A stretch of 64,000 nt of DNA, from positions 1 through 64,000 of the forward strand of contig CAJXJY010000011.1 in assembly GCA_913055875.1 (NCBI GenBank), in the 5' to 3' direction. Made by a program: the position numbers and the translations under genes. This stretch comes from an uncultured Altererythrobacter sp. (GTDB lineage Bacteria > Pseudomonadota > Alphaproteobacteria > Sphingomonadales > Sphingomonadaceae). How positions within the stretch are numbered: the stretch's first letter is position 1; every line of letters begins with the position of its first letter. The notes under the pieces are model-generated. The model was given only the letters and a program-made list of their open reading frames with translations. It ran no database searches and was not told the origin of the DNA. Below, one piece after another: positions 51,976 through 60,352 of the stretch.

Positions 51976-52497
51976 ATGCTGCGGACGCTCGAAACCGAAC
52001 TGGCCCAGCCCAAATATTCGCATTTCGAGCGCGAGCGGCGCTGGCTGGTCGATGCCGTGAGTGTGCCCGATCTCGACGCGTGCCAGTGCGTGCTCATCGA
52101 GGACCGCTACCTCGACAAGAGCCGCCTGCGATTACGCCGCATGACCGACCAGGCCACCGGCACCGTCGCGCTCAAGCTAACCAAGAAGTACGATGCCGGC
52201 CCCCCTACTGCACGCCCGATCGTGACAGCCTATCTCGACGAGGCGGAATACGCATTGTTCGCGGGTCTGCCCGGCGCCGGCATGATCAAACGACGCTACG
52301 AACTGCCGTATAAAGGGCGTGGCTGGAGCCTCGACCTGTTCGAAAGCCCCGTCCTGCCATTCGCGATTCTCGAAATCGAGGCGGCGGAAACCGAACTCGA
52401 TGCACTGACTCCCCCCACGTGGGCAGGACACGAGGTCACCGACGACCCGCGCTACTCTTGCGCCAACCTCCTCCGGTCCGGCCCGCCGACTGCGTGA
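51976..52497 (+). CDS. CYTH-domain protein
   Basis: 173 aa. CYTH fold: FERERRWLVD at the N-terminus (the family ExExK-like motif), then RLRLRRM and ALKLTKKY, and an acidic FAILEIEAAE strand near the end. Members include triphosphate tunnel enzymes. The exact substrate is not deducible. It is 2 nt after ribB and likely co-transcribed. Confidence 0.85.
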   Translation: MLRTLETELAQPKYSHFERERRWLVDAVSVPDLDACQCVLIEDRYLDKSRLRLRRMTDQATGTVALKLTKKYDAGPPTARPIVTAYLDEAEYALFAGLPGAGMIKRRYELPYKGRGWSLDLFESPVLPFAILEIEAAETELDALTPPTWAGHEVTDDPRYSCANLLRSGPPTA

Positions 52498-52503
52498 CAG
52501 GCG

Positions 52504-53667
52504 CTACATCGAGCGCGCGATCACCATCTTCATCACCTCGTTCGAACCGCCGAAAATCCGCGCGATGCGGGTGTCGCGGTACATGCGGGCGATGGGGTAG
52601 TCGTTGATGTAGCCCGCCCCGCCGTGGAACTGCAGGCACTTGTCGACCACCTCGCTCTGCAGCTCGGTGACCCAGTATTTCGCCATGCACGCGGTCGCGA
52701 CGTCGAGCTCGCCCTTCAGGTGCTTGGCGATGCAATCGTTGACGAAGATCTTGGCCGCGGTGCCGCGCGCCTTGAGATCGGCCATCGTGAACTGGGTGTT
52801 CTGGAAGTCCCAGATCGTCTGCCCGAAGGCCTTGCGGTTCTTGACGAAATCGAGCGTCGTCTCGAGCGCCTTCTCGATCCCCGTCATCGCGCCCATCGCG
52901 ATGATCAGCCGCTCCTGCGGCAGCTCGCCCATCAGCTGGTAGAAGCCCTTGCCCTCGACCCCGCCGAGCACGTTCTCGGCCGGCACGAACACGTCGTCGA
53001 AGAACAATTCGCTGGTGTCCGCCGCGTCGAGCCCGATCTTGTCGAGTTTCTTGCCGCGCTGGAACCCGTCAGCGCCCTCGGTCTCGAGCAGCATCAGCGA
53101 GATACCCTTGGCCCGCTCGTTCGGATCGGTCTTGGCGACGACTATGATGAAATCGGCGGTCTGCCCGTTGGAGATATAGGTCTTGGCGCCGTTGATGCGG
53201 TAGCCGTTGCCGTCCTTGAGCGCTGTAGTAGTGACGCTCTGCAGGTCCGATCCCACGCCCGGCTCGGTCATCGCGATCGCGCTGACCAGCTCGCCGGTGA
53301 CCAGTTTGGGCAGGTATTTCTTCTTCTGCTCCTCGGTCCCGTGGCGCACGAGATAGGGCAGGATAATGGTGTTGTGGAGGCTCGCCGCGAAGCCTTCGAC
53401 CCCGTGCTTCGCCTGCTGGTCGATCACCACCATCTCGTGGCGGAAATCGCCGCCATGGCCGCCATATTCCTCCGCCACCGACGCGCCGAGCAGCCCCGCC
53501 TGACCCGCCTCGTTCCAGAATTCGCGCTCGACCTGCCCGTCTTCGCGCCATTTGAGCACGCGCTTTTCCGGCGCGTGCTGCTGGTAGAACTTGCCCACCG
53601 CATCGGCGAAGATCGAAATCTCCTCGTCCTCCATGAATTCGGGCTGGGGCACGTCGATGGCGGGCAT
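52504..53667 (-). CDS. Acyl-CoA dehydrogenase
   Basis: 387 aa from the ATG at 53667. FAD-dependent enzyme of beta-oxidation. Typical motifs: AMTEPGVGSDLQSV (FAD and substrate binding) and FQNTQFTMADL, with a C-terminal QFHGGAGYINDYPIARMYRD. It is convergent with the CYTH gene and divergent from the hydrolase. Chain-length preference cannot be told. Confidence 0.95.
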   Translation of the reverse strand: MPAIDVPQPEFMEDEEISIFADAVGKFYQQHAPEKRVLKWREDGQVEREFWNEAGQAGLLGASVAEEYGGHGGDFRHEMVVIDQQAKHGVEGFAASLHNTIILPYLVRHGTEEQKKKYLPKLVTGELVSAIAMTEPGVGSDLQSVTTTALKDGNGYRINGAKTYISNGQTADFIIVVAKTDPNERAKGISLMLLETEGADGFQRGKKLDKIGLDAADTSELFFDDVFVPAENVLGGVEGKGFYQLMGELPQERLIIAMGAMTGIEKALETTLDFVKNRKAFGQTIWDFQNTQFTMADLKARGTAAKIFVNDCIAKHLKGELDVATACMAKYWVTELQSEVVDKCLQFHGGAGYINDYPIARMYRDTRIARIFGGSNEVMKMVIARSM

Positions 53668-53766
53668 GGCTGCAATCCTCTCTCGCTTTTTCGTTGCCAG
53701 CCAGCCTATCCTATCGGTAGCGATCCGCAACGCATTTTCCGCTTACGTCAAGGGAAGCCCAATCCG

Positions 53767-54642
53767 ATGGACCTGATCGGCCCCACCTCGCAGAGCTTCA
53801 TCAGCCAGCGCACCAAGCTGCATTACGCCGACTGGGGCAATCGCGACGCGCCGCCGCTGATCCTGCAGCATGGCGGGCGCGACCATTGCCGCAGCTGGGA
53901 CTGGGTGGCGGAGGAACTGCGCGCGGACTGGCACGTGATCTGCCCCGATTTGCGCGGCCACGGCGACAGCGAATGGACCAATACCGGGGTCTATCCGATG
54001 ACCAGCTACGTCTACGATTTCGCGCAGCTGGTGCACCAGCTCGAACTCGCCCCGGTGACGGTGGTGGCGCATTCGCTCGGCGGCAATATCGCGACGCGCT
54101 ATGCCGGGCTATATCCCGACAAGGTCCGCAAGCTGGTCAGCATCGAGGGGCTCGGGCCGAGCCCCAAGGTGCAGGCGGAGCAGGCGAAGACGCCGTGGTA
54201 CGAGCACCGCACCCAGTGGATCGACAAAAAACGCGATGCGTCGAGCCGCCTGCCCAAGCGCTATGCGAGTTTCGAGGACGCGCTCGACCGCATGCACGAG
54301 GCGAATTCCTATCTCAGCCGCGAGCAGGCCGAACACCTCACCCGCCACGGCGCGATCCGCAACGAGGACGGCACCTGGAGCTGGAAATTCGACCCCCACC
54401 TCCACGCCTGGCCGCCCGACGACCTGACTTTGGAGCAGGTGGAAGAACTATGGGCGCGGATCGCCTGCCCGACGCTGCTGGTCTACGGCAACGACAGCTG
54501 GGCGAGCAATCCGGTCGCGGACGGACGGATCGCGGCGTTCGGCGAAAATGTGTCGGTGAGCGACTACGACCGGGCGGGGCATTGGGTGCATCACGACCGG
54601 TTCGAGGATTTTGTCGCGGAGGTGCGGGGGTTTATCGGGTGA
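53767..54642 (+). CDS. Alpha/beta hydrolase
   Basis: 291 aa, ATG at 53767. Oxyanion and nucleophile region: LQHGGRDHCRSWDWV and VVAHSLGGNIATRYAG, which gives Ser in the GxSxG-like AHSLGG elbow. C-terminal GHWVHHDRF holds the catalytic His. Substrate unknown; the family includes many esterases and dienelactone-type enzymes. Confidence 0.92.
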   Translation: MDLIGPTSQSFISQRTKLHYADWGNRDAPPLILQHGGRDHCRSWDWVAEELRADWHVICPDLRGHGDSEWTNTGVYPMTSYVYDFAQLVHQLELAPVTVVAHSLGGNIATRYAGLYPDKVRKLVSIEGLGPSPKVQAEQAKTPWYEHRTQWIDKKRDASSRLPKRYASFEDALDRMHEANSYLSREQAEHLTRHGAIRNEDGTWSWKFDPHLHAWPPDDLTLEQVEELWARIACPTLLVYGNDSWASNPVADGRIAAFGENVSVSDYDRAGHWVHHDRFEDFVAEVRGFIG

Positions 54643-54760
54643 ACGGCAAACGAGAAATGCGTGAGCACATCTGAACCGCTAGTCCCTGCGTGACCGTGAC
54701 ATTGACGCTTGATGGGAAAATCGAAATCGGTAAGAACACCGGATTGTTGGGGAGAATCTC

Positions 54761-55261
54761 ATGCGGTCGTTTCTAGTCCTCGTGTCACTGCCTTTGGTAA
54801 TTGCGGCATGTAGCAATGCCGATGAAACTGACGAAGTCGAGCCACAGGCAGAGTTGGACGCCGAACTGAAGAATGTTGGTACTCAGCAGGCGGAAGGCAT
54901 AGATTGTCCGTCCAAAAAGGTTGACTCGACAAGTGCGAAAAATGAGATAACCGGCGTTCAAATTGGAATGACCGCGCAACAAGCATACGAGGCTGTGGCT
55001 TGCGCAGACCCAGACTACAAGGTTCGATATTCCGATTTTGGATTTGAATTGCCAGCGATTCCGGACGGCAGCGAACCCAAACGAGGGATTTACGCCGAGA
55101 AGGGGCTGGAGAATATCTCGATATTCTTGATGGGATTGCCTGGTAAAGAGCGCGTTATCGGCATTTCCCGTTACGTCGAGTTTCCTCAAGGAAAAGAACC
55201 TACGATAAAGAACCTCGTAGAAAGTCTGACCAAAAAATATGGGACCTATATACCTAGCTAG
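54761..55261 (+). CDS. Lipoprotein gene with its 3' end replaced by a transposon terminus
   Basis: 166 aa as read now. Lipobox VIAAC puts the lipidated Cys near 17. The rest (TSAKNEITGVQIGMTAQQAYEAV) resembles small secreted proteins without assigned function. The last six codons and the stop (GTYIPS-stop) lie exactly in the left inverted repeat of the transposon, which begins at 55241 on a codon boundary. The original C-terminus is therefore lost or displaced. The gene is AT-rich compared with its neighbours. Confidence 0.6.
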   Translation: MRSFLVLVSLPLVIAACSNADETDEVEPQAELDAELKNVGTQQAEGIDCPSKKVDSTSAKNEITGVQIGMTAQQAYEAVACADPDYKVRYSDFGFELPAIPDGSEPKRGIYAEKGLENISIFLMGLPGKERVIGISRYVEFPQGKEPTIKNLVESLTKKYGTYIPS

Positions 55262-55263
55262 CC
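55241..55263 (+). repeat. Left terminal inverted repeat
   Basis: GGGACCTATATACCTAGCTAGCC is 23 bp; key identity with the right end is GGGACCTATATA and TAGCTAGCC. It forms the last codons of the upstream lipoprotein gene. Confidence 0.85.
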
Positions 55264-55302
55264 GTGGTTGCGTCTCGACTCGGGAAGGTCCATATATAGA
55301 AC

Positions 55303-55812
55303 ATGGAATATCCGTCGCTCCAGATCGCGAATGAGATTCTGGCTTCGCATGGCGACGTTAGCCACATGAAGCTACAGAAGCTCCTATACTACGCTAACGG
55401 ATGGTGGCTCGCCACCAATGGCCAGCGCTTGCTCAATGAAAATCCGCAAGTTTGGCGCTACGGCCCCGTATATAACTGGCTCTACAAAACGCTCTCGCGG
55501 TTCGGTCACAGTGATATTGGCGGTCCTGTGAAGGGCAACCCCTTTGCTGACGCGGCAGAGCGCTTGGGGGATGGCGAGGAACAGGGGCGAGTTAGAACGC
55601 TTCTCGACTGGATTTGGGGCGAGCATGGCACAAAGACAGCTATTCAGCTTTCTGAGGAAACCCACGCGCCCGGAACACCGTGGCGGCAGATCGCAGAGAA
55701 ATACAAATTCAGAGTGCCATACGACGTAGACATTTCGCCTGAAAGGGATTGGGCCTTCTTTGCCAAACTTGCTCAGCAACGTGGCATCCAGACTGTTCCG
55801 CTCATCGCCTAA
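55303..55812 (+). CDS. Panacea (SocA/DUF4065) antitoxin-like protein
   Basis: 169 aa. The Panacea signature is clear: HMKLQKLLYYANGWWLA and then VWRYGPVYNWLY. The domain is found in antitoxins and in the Caulobacter SocA proteolytic adaptor. It is the first gene inside the left end of the transposon. The next gene, a small membrane protein, overlaps it by about 53 nt on the same strand, which is the usual layout of a toxin-antitoxin pair. Confidence 0.85.
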   Translation: MEYPSLQIANEILASHGDVSHMKLQKLLYYANGWWLATNGQRLLNENPQVWRYGPVYNWLYKTLSRFGHSDIGGPVKGNPFADAAERLGDGEEQGRVRTLLDWIWGEHGTKTAIQLSEETHAPGTPWRQIAEKYKFRVPYDVDISPERDWAFFAKLAQQRGIQTVPLIA

Positions 55813-56146
55813 AAGGCGGCTCGACCAATCGCCTTCTGGCGATGAGGAATACCGAGACTGGAACATAGAGCCTATAATCAGCGGCGGGTGGGACCCGGAC
55901 GCTGCGCGATCCCGCATTGACCGAATTTCAAGAGCGCTGGCAATTTGCTGGTCGCTTTTTCTGGCTTGGATTGTCCTCGCGCAAGGGCTGGACAAAGATC
56001 ATTTGATCCTTGGCGTTATTCCGGTCTTGGGAAGCTTTCACCTAGAGACAGGCGAGTTCATCGCAGTGGTTACGACCACTACCGCGACGGTATTTGGTTT
56101 CCTAGTGATCGTCGCGCGACACGTTTTCTCCGGGAGCAGTTCATAG
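55760..56146 (+). CDS. Small membrane protein overlapping Panacea, candidate toxin
   Basis: Up to 128 aa. Two hydrophobic helices (ALAICWSLFLAWIVLAQGL and FIAVVTTTTATVFGFLVIVA) follow a polar N-terminus. No ATG exists in the frame: possible starts are TTG 55760 or GTG 55781, both inside the Panacea gene. The overlap and membrane nature fit a toxin partner, but this is inference. No known toxin family is recognised. Convergent to the passenger gene. Confidence 0.5.
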   Translation: MPNLLSNVASRLFRSSPKRRLDQSPSGDEEYRDWNIEPIISGGWDPDAARSRIDRISRALAICWSLFLAWIVLAQGLDKDHLILGVIPVLGSFHLETGEFIAVVTTTTATVFGFLVIVARHVFSGSSS

Positions 56147-56156
56147 GCTGCGGCAA

Positions 56157-57188
56157 TTATTTCTTCTGCTCGATCGCTGTAGGTTCATACATCGCAGCAA
56201 GTTCCCGAGCTTCCTCGGCACCGCCTGGCAGAAGCTTCGCTTTCTTCAAGATATAGTTCGGATATTTCGTCCGCAGGTAGATGGTGCGGAACCAATTCTG
56301 GAAGTCCGGCCACGCTGCGTTGGGGTAGGCTTTCGCAGGCTGCGGATTGCTCGCGCTTTGAGGGTATTCCGGCGGGAAATAGTGCGGATAGTCGATCCGC
56401 TCCCCATGCTTGTCAGCAAGGTTGTTCGCCGTCCAGTAGCGGCCCCAAGTGCCGCCCACGCTACCATCTGGAACAGTATGCTGGTTGACCGGCAGGCCTG
56501 CGTTAATCAGGTCAACGACAAGCCCCGTGCTTTCTTTGAAGACACTGAAATAGCCCGCCGGAACGCTGTCCTTGAGCAGCGACACACGGGCATTGAACAG
56601 CTTCCAAGGGTCTTCTGGAACATAGCCGAGTGCGTCATAGATGAACTTCTGCAAGCCGTAGCGGGCGAGGTTGCGGAAGTTTGTGACAGCCGTTTCGTTC
56701 GTGCTCTTCGCTTCGAATGCGAAGTATTCAACCATCGCCATGCACACCATGTCCGGGTAGGCATAGTGCGGCGAACCATCCTTCGTGATTTCAATAAAGA
56801 GAAACGTCTCGTCGAACCCGACTTTAGAGAGATAGTCGTGGAAGTAGACCATGCGCCCCCGCCAAACGTCGGTAGCCTGAGCCTCCTGCCATTCTTGCGT
56901 TATCTCGAAGATTGTGGAGCGCGCCGCGCCAGTCATCTCGGCGAGGCCGCGCTGGGTGAGATAGGGGATGCCGTTTTCCAGCACCCCCATTTCGATTCCG
57001 CCCACCACCTTTTCGACCTCGATTCCAAGGTCAAGTTTGAGTTGCTTAGGGGTGGCCGGAACCTGCCCGGAAACAGGACTTAAATCTTTGTTTTCATGCG
57101 TGAAAGGGGTGGCCGGAGTCACCACTTTTTTCGCTACTGCGTCAAAGTCCGCGTCAAGCGGGTCGATTATCTTCTTGTCGTCAGGCAT
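56157..57188 (-). CDS. Unrecognised transposon passenger protein
   Basis: 343 aa from the ATG at 57188. It overlaps the transposase stop by 8 nt, so it is translated after the transposase. The segment LTQRGLAEMTGAARSTIFEI looks like a helix-turn-helix. The middle is helical, and the C-terminal part is rich in Pro, Trp and Tyr with AWPDFQNWFRTIYLR. I do not recognise the family. Its fixed place behind the transposase suggests a role in transposition, regulation or host protection. Confidence 0.6.
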   Translation of the reverse strand: MPDDKKIIDPLDADFDAVAKKVVTPATPFTHENKDLSPVSGQVPATPKQLKLDLGIEVEKVVGGIEMGVLENGIPYLTQRGLAEMTGAARSTIFEITQEWQEAQATDVWRGRMVYFHDYLSKVGFDETFLFIEITKDGSPHYAYPDMVCMAMVEYFAFEAKSTNETAVTNFRNLARYGLQKFIYDALGYVPEDPWKLFNARVSLLKDSVPAGYFSVFKESTGLVVDLINAGLPVNQHTVPDGSVGGTWGRYWTANNLADKHGERIDYPHYFPPEYPQSASNPQPAKAYPNAAWPDFQNWFRTIYLRTKYPNYILKKAKLLPGGAEEARELAAMYEPTAIEQKK

Positions 57189-58122
57189 GGGTGAGAACCT
57201 CGTAGGTGAGCCGCTTCCCGACCATGCGGTCAATCGTCTTTTCGATGAAGCGCATCGTTCCATCCTGCGCGGTGTTCTGGCGGAACGCAAATTCGTTGAC
57301 ATAGCGATGCAGGTGCTTGGGGGACATGTAGTGGAACACGCCGTAGTGACCGCGCTTTAGGAGCGCCCAAAAGCTTTCGATCCCGTTGGTATGCGCCATG
57401 TCGCGGACATACTCGCCAACCGAGTGATTGACGCTGATATGGTGGAAACCGCGCGCCCCAATTCCACGATAGCCGCCGTGCTGGTCGGTAACCACTACAG
57501 CGCCTTCCGGGGCGTTCTCGCAGATGAAGCCTTCTAGGGTGCCGACTTTGGTATTCGGGATGATCTGGGCGCGGACATTGCCGGTATCGCCGAGCATACC
57601 AATCACAGCAGTCTTGCCAACGGTGCCGCGCCCGGCGCGCAGCTTCTTACTCGCGTGTTTGTTGGTTTCCTTGCCGCCGAAATAGGTCTCATCGACTTGG
57701 ACCTGTGCGCCCATGTCGTCGTCACCAGCCTTGGAAAGCCAAGTCTCGCGGATGCGCTGTGCGAGGAACCACGCCGACTTTTGCGTGATACCGAGTTCCT
57801 TGGCCATTTGCGTGGAAGGGATGCCCTTGCGGGCGGTAGTCATCATGTAGATCGCCATGAGCCACTTGTGCAGGCCGAGGCGGCTTTCGGCGAGAACGGT
57901 GCCGGTGCGAACGCTGAAATGCTTGCGGCAATCGCGGCAGCGGTAGGGCATCGGCTTGTGGTTCTTGCACTCGTTGACATTGAGGCTTCCACAGTGACCG
58001 CACACCGGCTCGTTGCCCCAACGGTTGCGCTCGAAATACAGCCGGGCGGCTTCCTCGTTGGGGAAGCGCTCGAAGAACTGGTAGAGGCTGACCGTCTCGG
58101 GCTTGTCTTGTTTGCTGCTCAT
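57181..58122 (-). CDS. IS1595-family transposase
   Basis: 313 aa. The N-terminal zinc ribbon carries VCGHCGSLN and RCRDCRKHF. The catalytic domain has VQVDETYFGGKE, VVTDQHGGYRG and NGIESFWALLKRG, fitting the ISXO2-like DDE/N family. It reads inward from the right end. It appears intact and has normal length, so the element may be active. Confidence 0.95.
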   Translation of the reverse strand: MSSKQDKPETVSLYQFFERFPNEEAARLYFERNRWGNEPVCGHCGSLNVNECKNHKPMPYRCRDCRKHFSVRTGTVLAESRLGLHKWLMAIYMMTTARKGIPSTQMAKELGITQKSAWFLAQRIRETWLSKAGDDDMGAQVQVDETYFGGKETNKHASKKLRAGRGTVGKTAVIGMLGDTGNVRAQIIPNTKVGTLEGFICENAPEGAVVVTDQHGGYRGIGARGFHHISVNHSVGEYVRDMAHTNGIESFWALLKRGHYGVFHYMSPKHLHRYVNEFAFRQNTAQDGTMRFIEKTIDRMVGKRLTYEVLTHA

Positions 58123-58166
58123 GAAACTTAACTAGCCGAGATGGGTAGCTAGGTCAAGCTATTTTT

Positions 58167-58189
58167 GGCTAGCTATCTATATAGGTCCC
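58167..58189 (-). repeat. Right terminal inverted repeat
   Basis: GGCTAGCTATCTATATAGGTCCC is the reverse complement of the left end except at two central positions. The outer end is followed by ttttcaaa. Confidence 0.85.
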
Positions 58190-58269
58190 TTTTCAAAGGA
58201 GGGGGTTGGGGGTGGTTGCGACGCGCCAGCGTCGTTCGGGGTGGCTCACCACCCCGCTGCGACTAGGTT

Positions 58270-58327
58270 CCCCTTCGACAAGCTCAGGGTCACCAAGTCT
58301 CGCTGCCCCCCCTCTGAAGAGGAGGGG
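58270..58327. repeat. REP-like palindromes next to the transposon
   Basis: Contains CTTCGACAAGCTCAGGG (58273-58289), shared with the inverted pair at 14347-14476. It also contains a CCCCTC/GAGGGG hairpin (58306-58327) that resembles the palindrome in truB. Confidence 0.6.
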
Positions 58328-58333
58328 AAACCC

Positions 58334-59482
58334 TTACGCCACCGTCCCCGCCTCGCGTAGCGCCGCCACATCGTCCTCCCCGATCCCCAGCGAACCGAGG
58401 ATCGCGTCGGTGTCGTCTCCGGGCATCGGGCCTGGCTGCGGCGTCGCGGTGGCGGTGCCCGAATAGCGCGGCGCGGGCGCGGGCTGGGTGTCGCCGCCGA
58501 CCTGCACGAAGGTTTCGCGCGCGGCGTTGTGCGGATGCCCCGCGGCCTCGCTCATGGTCAGCACCGGGGCGTAGCAGACATCGGTGTGCTCCATCAGCGC
58601 ATCCCATTCGGCGCGGGTCCTGGTCTTGAACAGCATGGTTAGCTTATCCTTGAGCGCACCCCATTTCGCGCGGTCGTGCTGCGCGTCGAATTCGGAATCG
58701 TCGGCCAGCCCCGCCAGCCGCCGCAGCTCGGCGTAGAATTGCGGCTCGATGCTGCCGATCGAGACGAATTTGCCGTCCGCCGTCTCGTAAGTGTCGTAGA
58801 AATGCGCCCCGGTATCGAGCAGGTTGACCCCCAGCTCCTCCGACCACACCCCCATGTTCTTCATCCCGTGGATCATGCTCATCAGCACCGCGGTCCCGTC
58901 GGTCATCGCGGCGTCGATCACCTGGCCCTCACCACCGCGCGCGACATTTAGCAGCGCCGCGACCATGCCGAAAGCGAGCATCATCCCCCCGCCGCCGAAA
59001 TCGCCGACCATGTTGATCGGCGGGGTCGGCTTGCCCCCCACGCGCCCGAAATGCGCCAGTGCCCCGGCGAGCGCGATGTAGTTGATATCGTGCCCCGCAT
59101 ACGCCGCGTAGGGACCGGTCTGGCCCCAGCCGGTCATGCGGCCGTAGACCAGCCTCGGATTGTCGGAGAGCAGCTCGTCGGGCCCGAGCCCGAGCCGCTC
59201 CATCACGCCGGGACGGAAGCCCTCGATCAGCCCGTCGGCGCTGGCGCACAGCTTGCGGGCGAGCGCGACGCCCTCCTCGCCCTTCAGGTCGAGCGCGATC
59301 GAGCGGCGCCCGCGCGCCAGCACGTCCTTGGTCGTGACCGGCTGCGATCCGCCGCGCGAGCCCGAGGCGCGGTCGATGCGGATCACTTCGGCACCATGAT
59401 CGGCCAGCATCATGCCGCAGAACGGGCCCGGCCCGATCCCGGCGAATTCGACGATGCGCAGGCCGGAGAGAGGACCCGCCAT
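58334..59482 (-). CDS. CaiB/BaiF family CoA-transferase
   Basis: 382 aa. N-terminal GLRIVEFAGIGPGPFCGMMLADHGAEV is the family signature, and DLKGEEGVALARKL and RMTGWGQTGPYA follow. Family members transfer CoA between acyl groups or racemise alpha-methylacyl-CoA. It lies 3 nt after the crotonase gene and is part of the acyl-CoA cluster. Confidence 0.93.
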   Translation of the reverse strand: MAGPLSGLRIVEFAGIGPGPFCGMMLADHGAEVIRIDRASGSRGGSQPVTTKDVLARGRRSIALDLKGEEGVALARKLCASADGLIEGFRPGVMERLGLGPDELLSDNPRLVYGRMTGWGQTGPYAAYAGHDINYIALAGALAHFGRVGGKPTPPINMVGDFGGGGMMLAFGMVAALLNVARGGEGQVIDAAMTDGTAVLMSMIHGMKNMGVWSEELGVNLLDTGAHFYDTYETADGKFVSIGSIEPQFYAELRRLAGLADDSEFDAQHDRAKWGALKDKLTMLFKTRTRAEWDALMEHTDVCYAPVLTMSEAAGHPHNAARETFVQVGGDTQPAPAPRYSGTATATPQPGPMPGDDTDAILGSLGIGEDDVAALREAGTVA

Positions 59483-59485
59483 ACC

Positions 59486-60247
59486 TTACTTGCCCTTCCA
59501 GTTCGGCGCGCGCTTCTCGGCGAAGGCGAGCGAGCCCTCGCGCGCATCCTCGCTCATGAACACCTGCGGCAGCAGCGCGGCCTGCTTGTCCCACATCTCG
59601 TCCTTCGACCAGCCGCGCGATTCGACCACGATCTGCTTCGAGACGCGCACCGCGATCGGGCCATTGGCGGTGATCGCATTGGCGAGTTGGATCGCCGCAT
59701 CGAGCGCCGCGCCGTCGGTCACCCGGTTGACCAGGCCGAGCTCGTAAGCGCGCGCGGTGTCGATGAAATCGCCGGTCAGCGCCAGCTCCATCGCCACCTT
59801 GGGCGGGATCATCTCGGGCAGCTTCATCAACCCGCCTGCCGCCGCCGCAAGCCCGCGCTTGGCCTCGGGAATGCCGAACTTGGCGCCGGCATTGGCGACG
59901 ATCAGGTCGCAGCTGATCATCAGCTCCATCCCGCCCGCGAGCGCATAGCCCTCGACCGCGGCGATCAGCGGCTTGACCGGTCCCTTCTGCGTGATCCCGC
60001 CGAAGCCGCGTCCCTCGATGCTCGGCGACTCGCCCTTGAGGAAGCCCTTGAGATCCATCCCCGAACAGAAGGTCCCGCCCGCGCCCGTGAGGATGCCGAC
60101 GCGCAGATCGTCGTCCCCGTCGAGCCGGTCCATCGCTGCGGCGATCGCTTCGGCCGCCGCCTTGTTCATCGCGTTCTTCGCCTCGGGCCGGTTGATCGTG
60201 ACGATCAGAATCCCGTCGCGGACCTCGGTCAGCACTTCCTCGGACAT
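59486..60247 (-). CDS. Enoyl-CoA hydratase/isomerase (crotonase) family
   Basis: 253 aa. I start at ATG 60247, which has GGAGA 7 nt upstream; the more upstream ATG at 60262 has no such site. Crotonase features: ILTGAGGTFCSGMDLKGF and AVEGYALAGGMELMISCDL with the oxyanion-hole glycines. It may act on branched or unsaturated acyl-CoAs with the neighbours. Exact reaction (hydratase or isomerase) not decidable. Confidence 0.93.
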   Translation of the reverse strand: MSEEVLTEVRDGILIVTINRPEAKNAMNKAAAEAIAAAMDRLDGDDDLRVGILTGAGGTFCSGMDLKGFLKGESPSIEGRGFGGITQKGPVKPLIAAVEGYALAGGMELMISCDLIVANAGAKFGIPEAKRGLAAAAGGLMKLPEMIPPKVAMELALTGDFIDTARAYELGLVNRVTDGAALDAAIQLANAITANGPIAVRVSKQIVVESRGWSKDEMWDKQAALLPQVFMSEDAREGSLAFAEKRAPNWKGK

Positions 60248-60352
60248 GCGCAGCTCTCCCATTTCGATATGAAACCTGTCTTGCCCGCAAGCTGGCCAAG
60301 GTTTACGCTTGCGTCAACCTGATTCCCGGTTAGAGAGAGAGGACCAACCGCC

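Larger units (their letters stand above)
55241..58189 (-). mobile_element. IS1595-family transposon carrying Panacea, a membrane protein and a passenger gene
   Basis: Bounded by 23-bp inverted repeats that match at 21 of 23 positions, both starting GGGACCTATATA. Contents in order: Panacea-like gene, overlapping small membrane protein, unrecognised passenger gene and transposase. The family normally leaves 8-bp target duplications; here the flanking 8-mers (aaaaatat and ttttcaaa) do not match, so one end may have been rearranged. The element is about 2.9 kb and lower in GC than its surroundings. Confidence 0.85.

Noticed and set aside
55233-58197. An 8-bp target duplication around the transposon
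   Set aside because: The flanking 8-mers (aaaaatat and ttttcaaa) do not match, so no duplication is reported.
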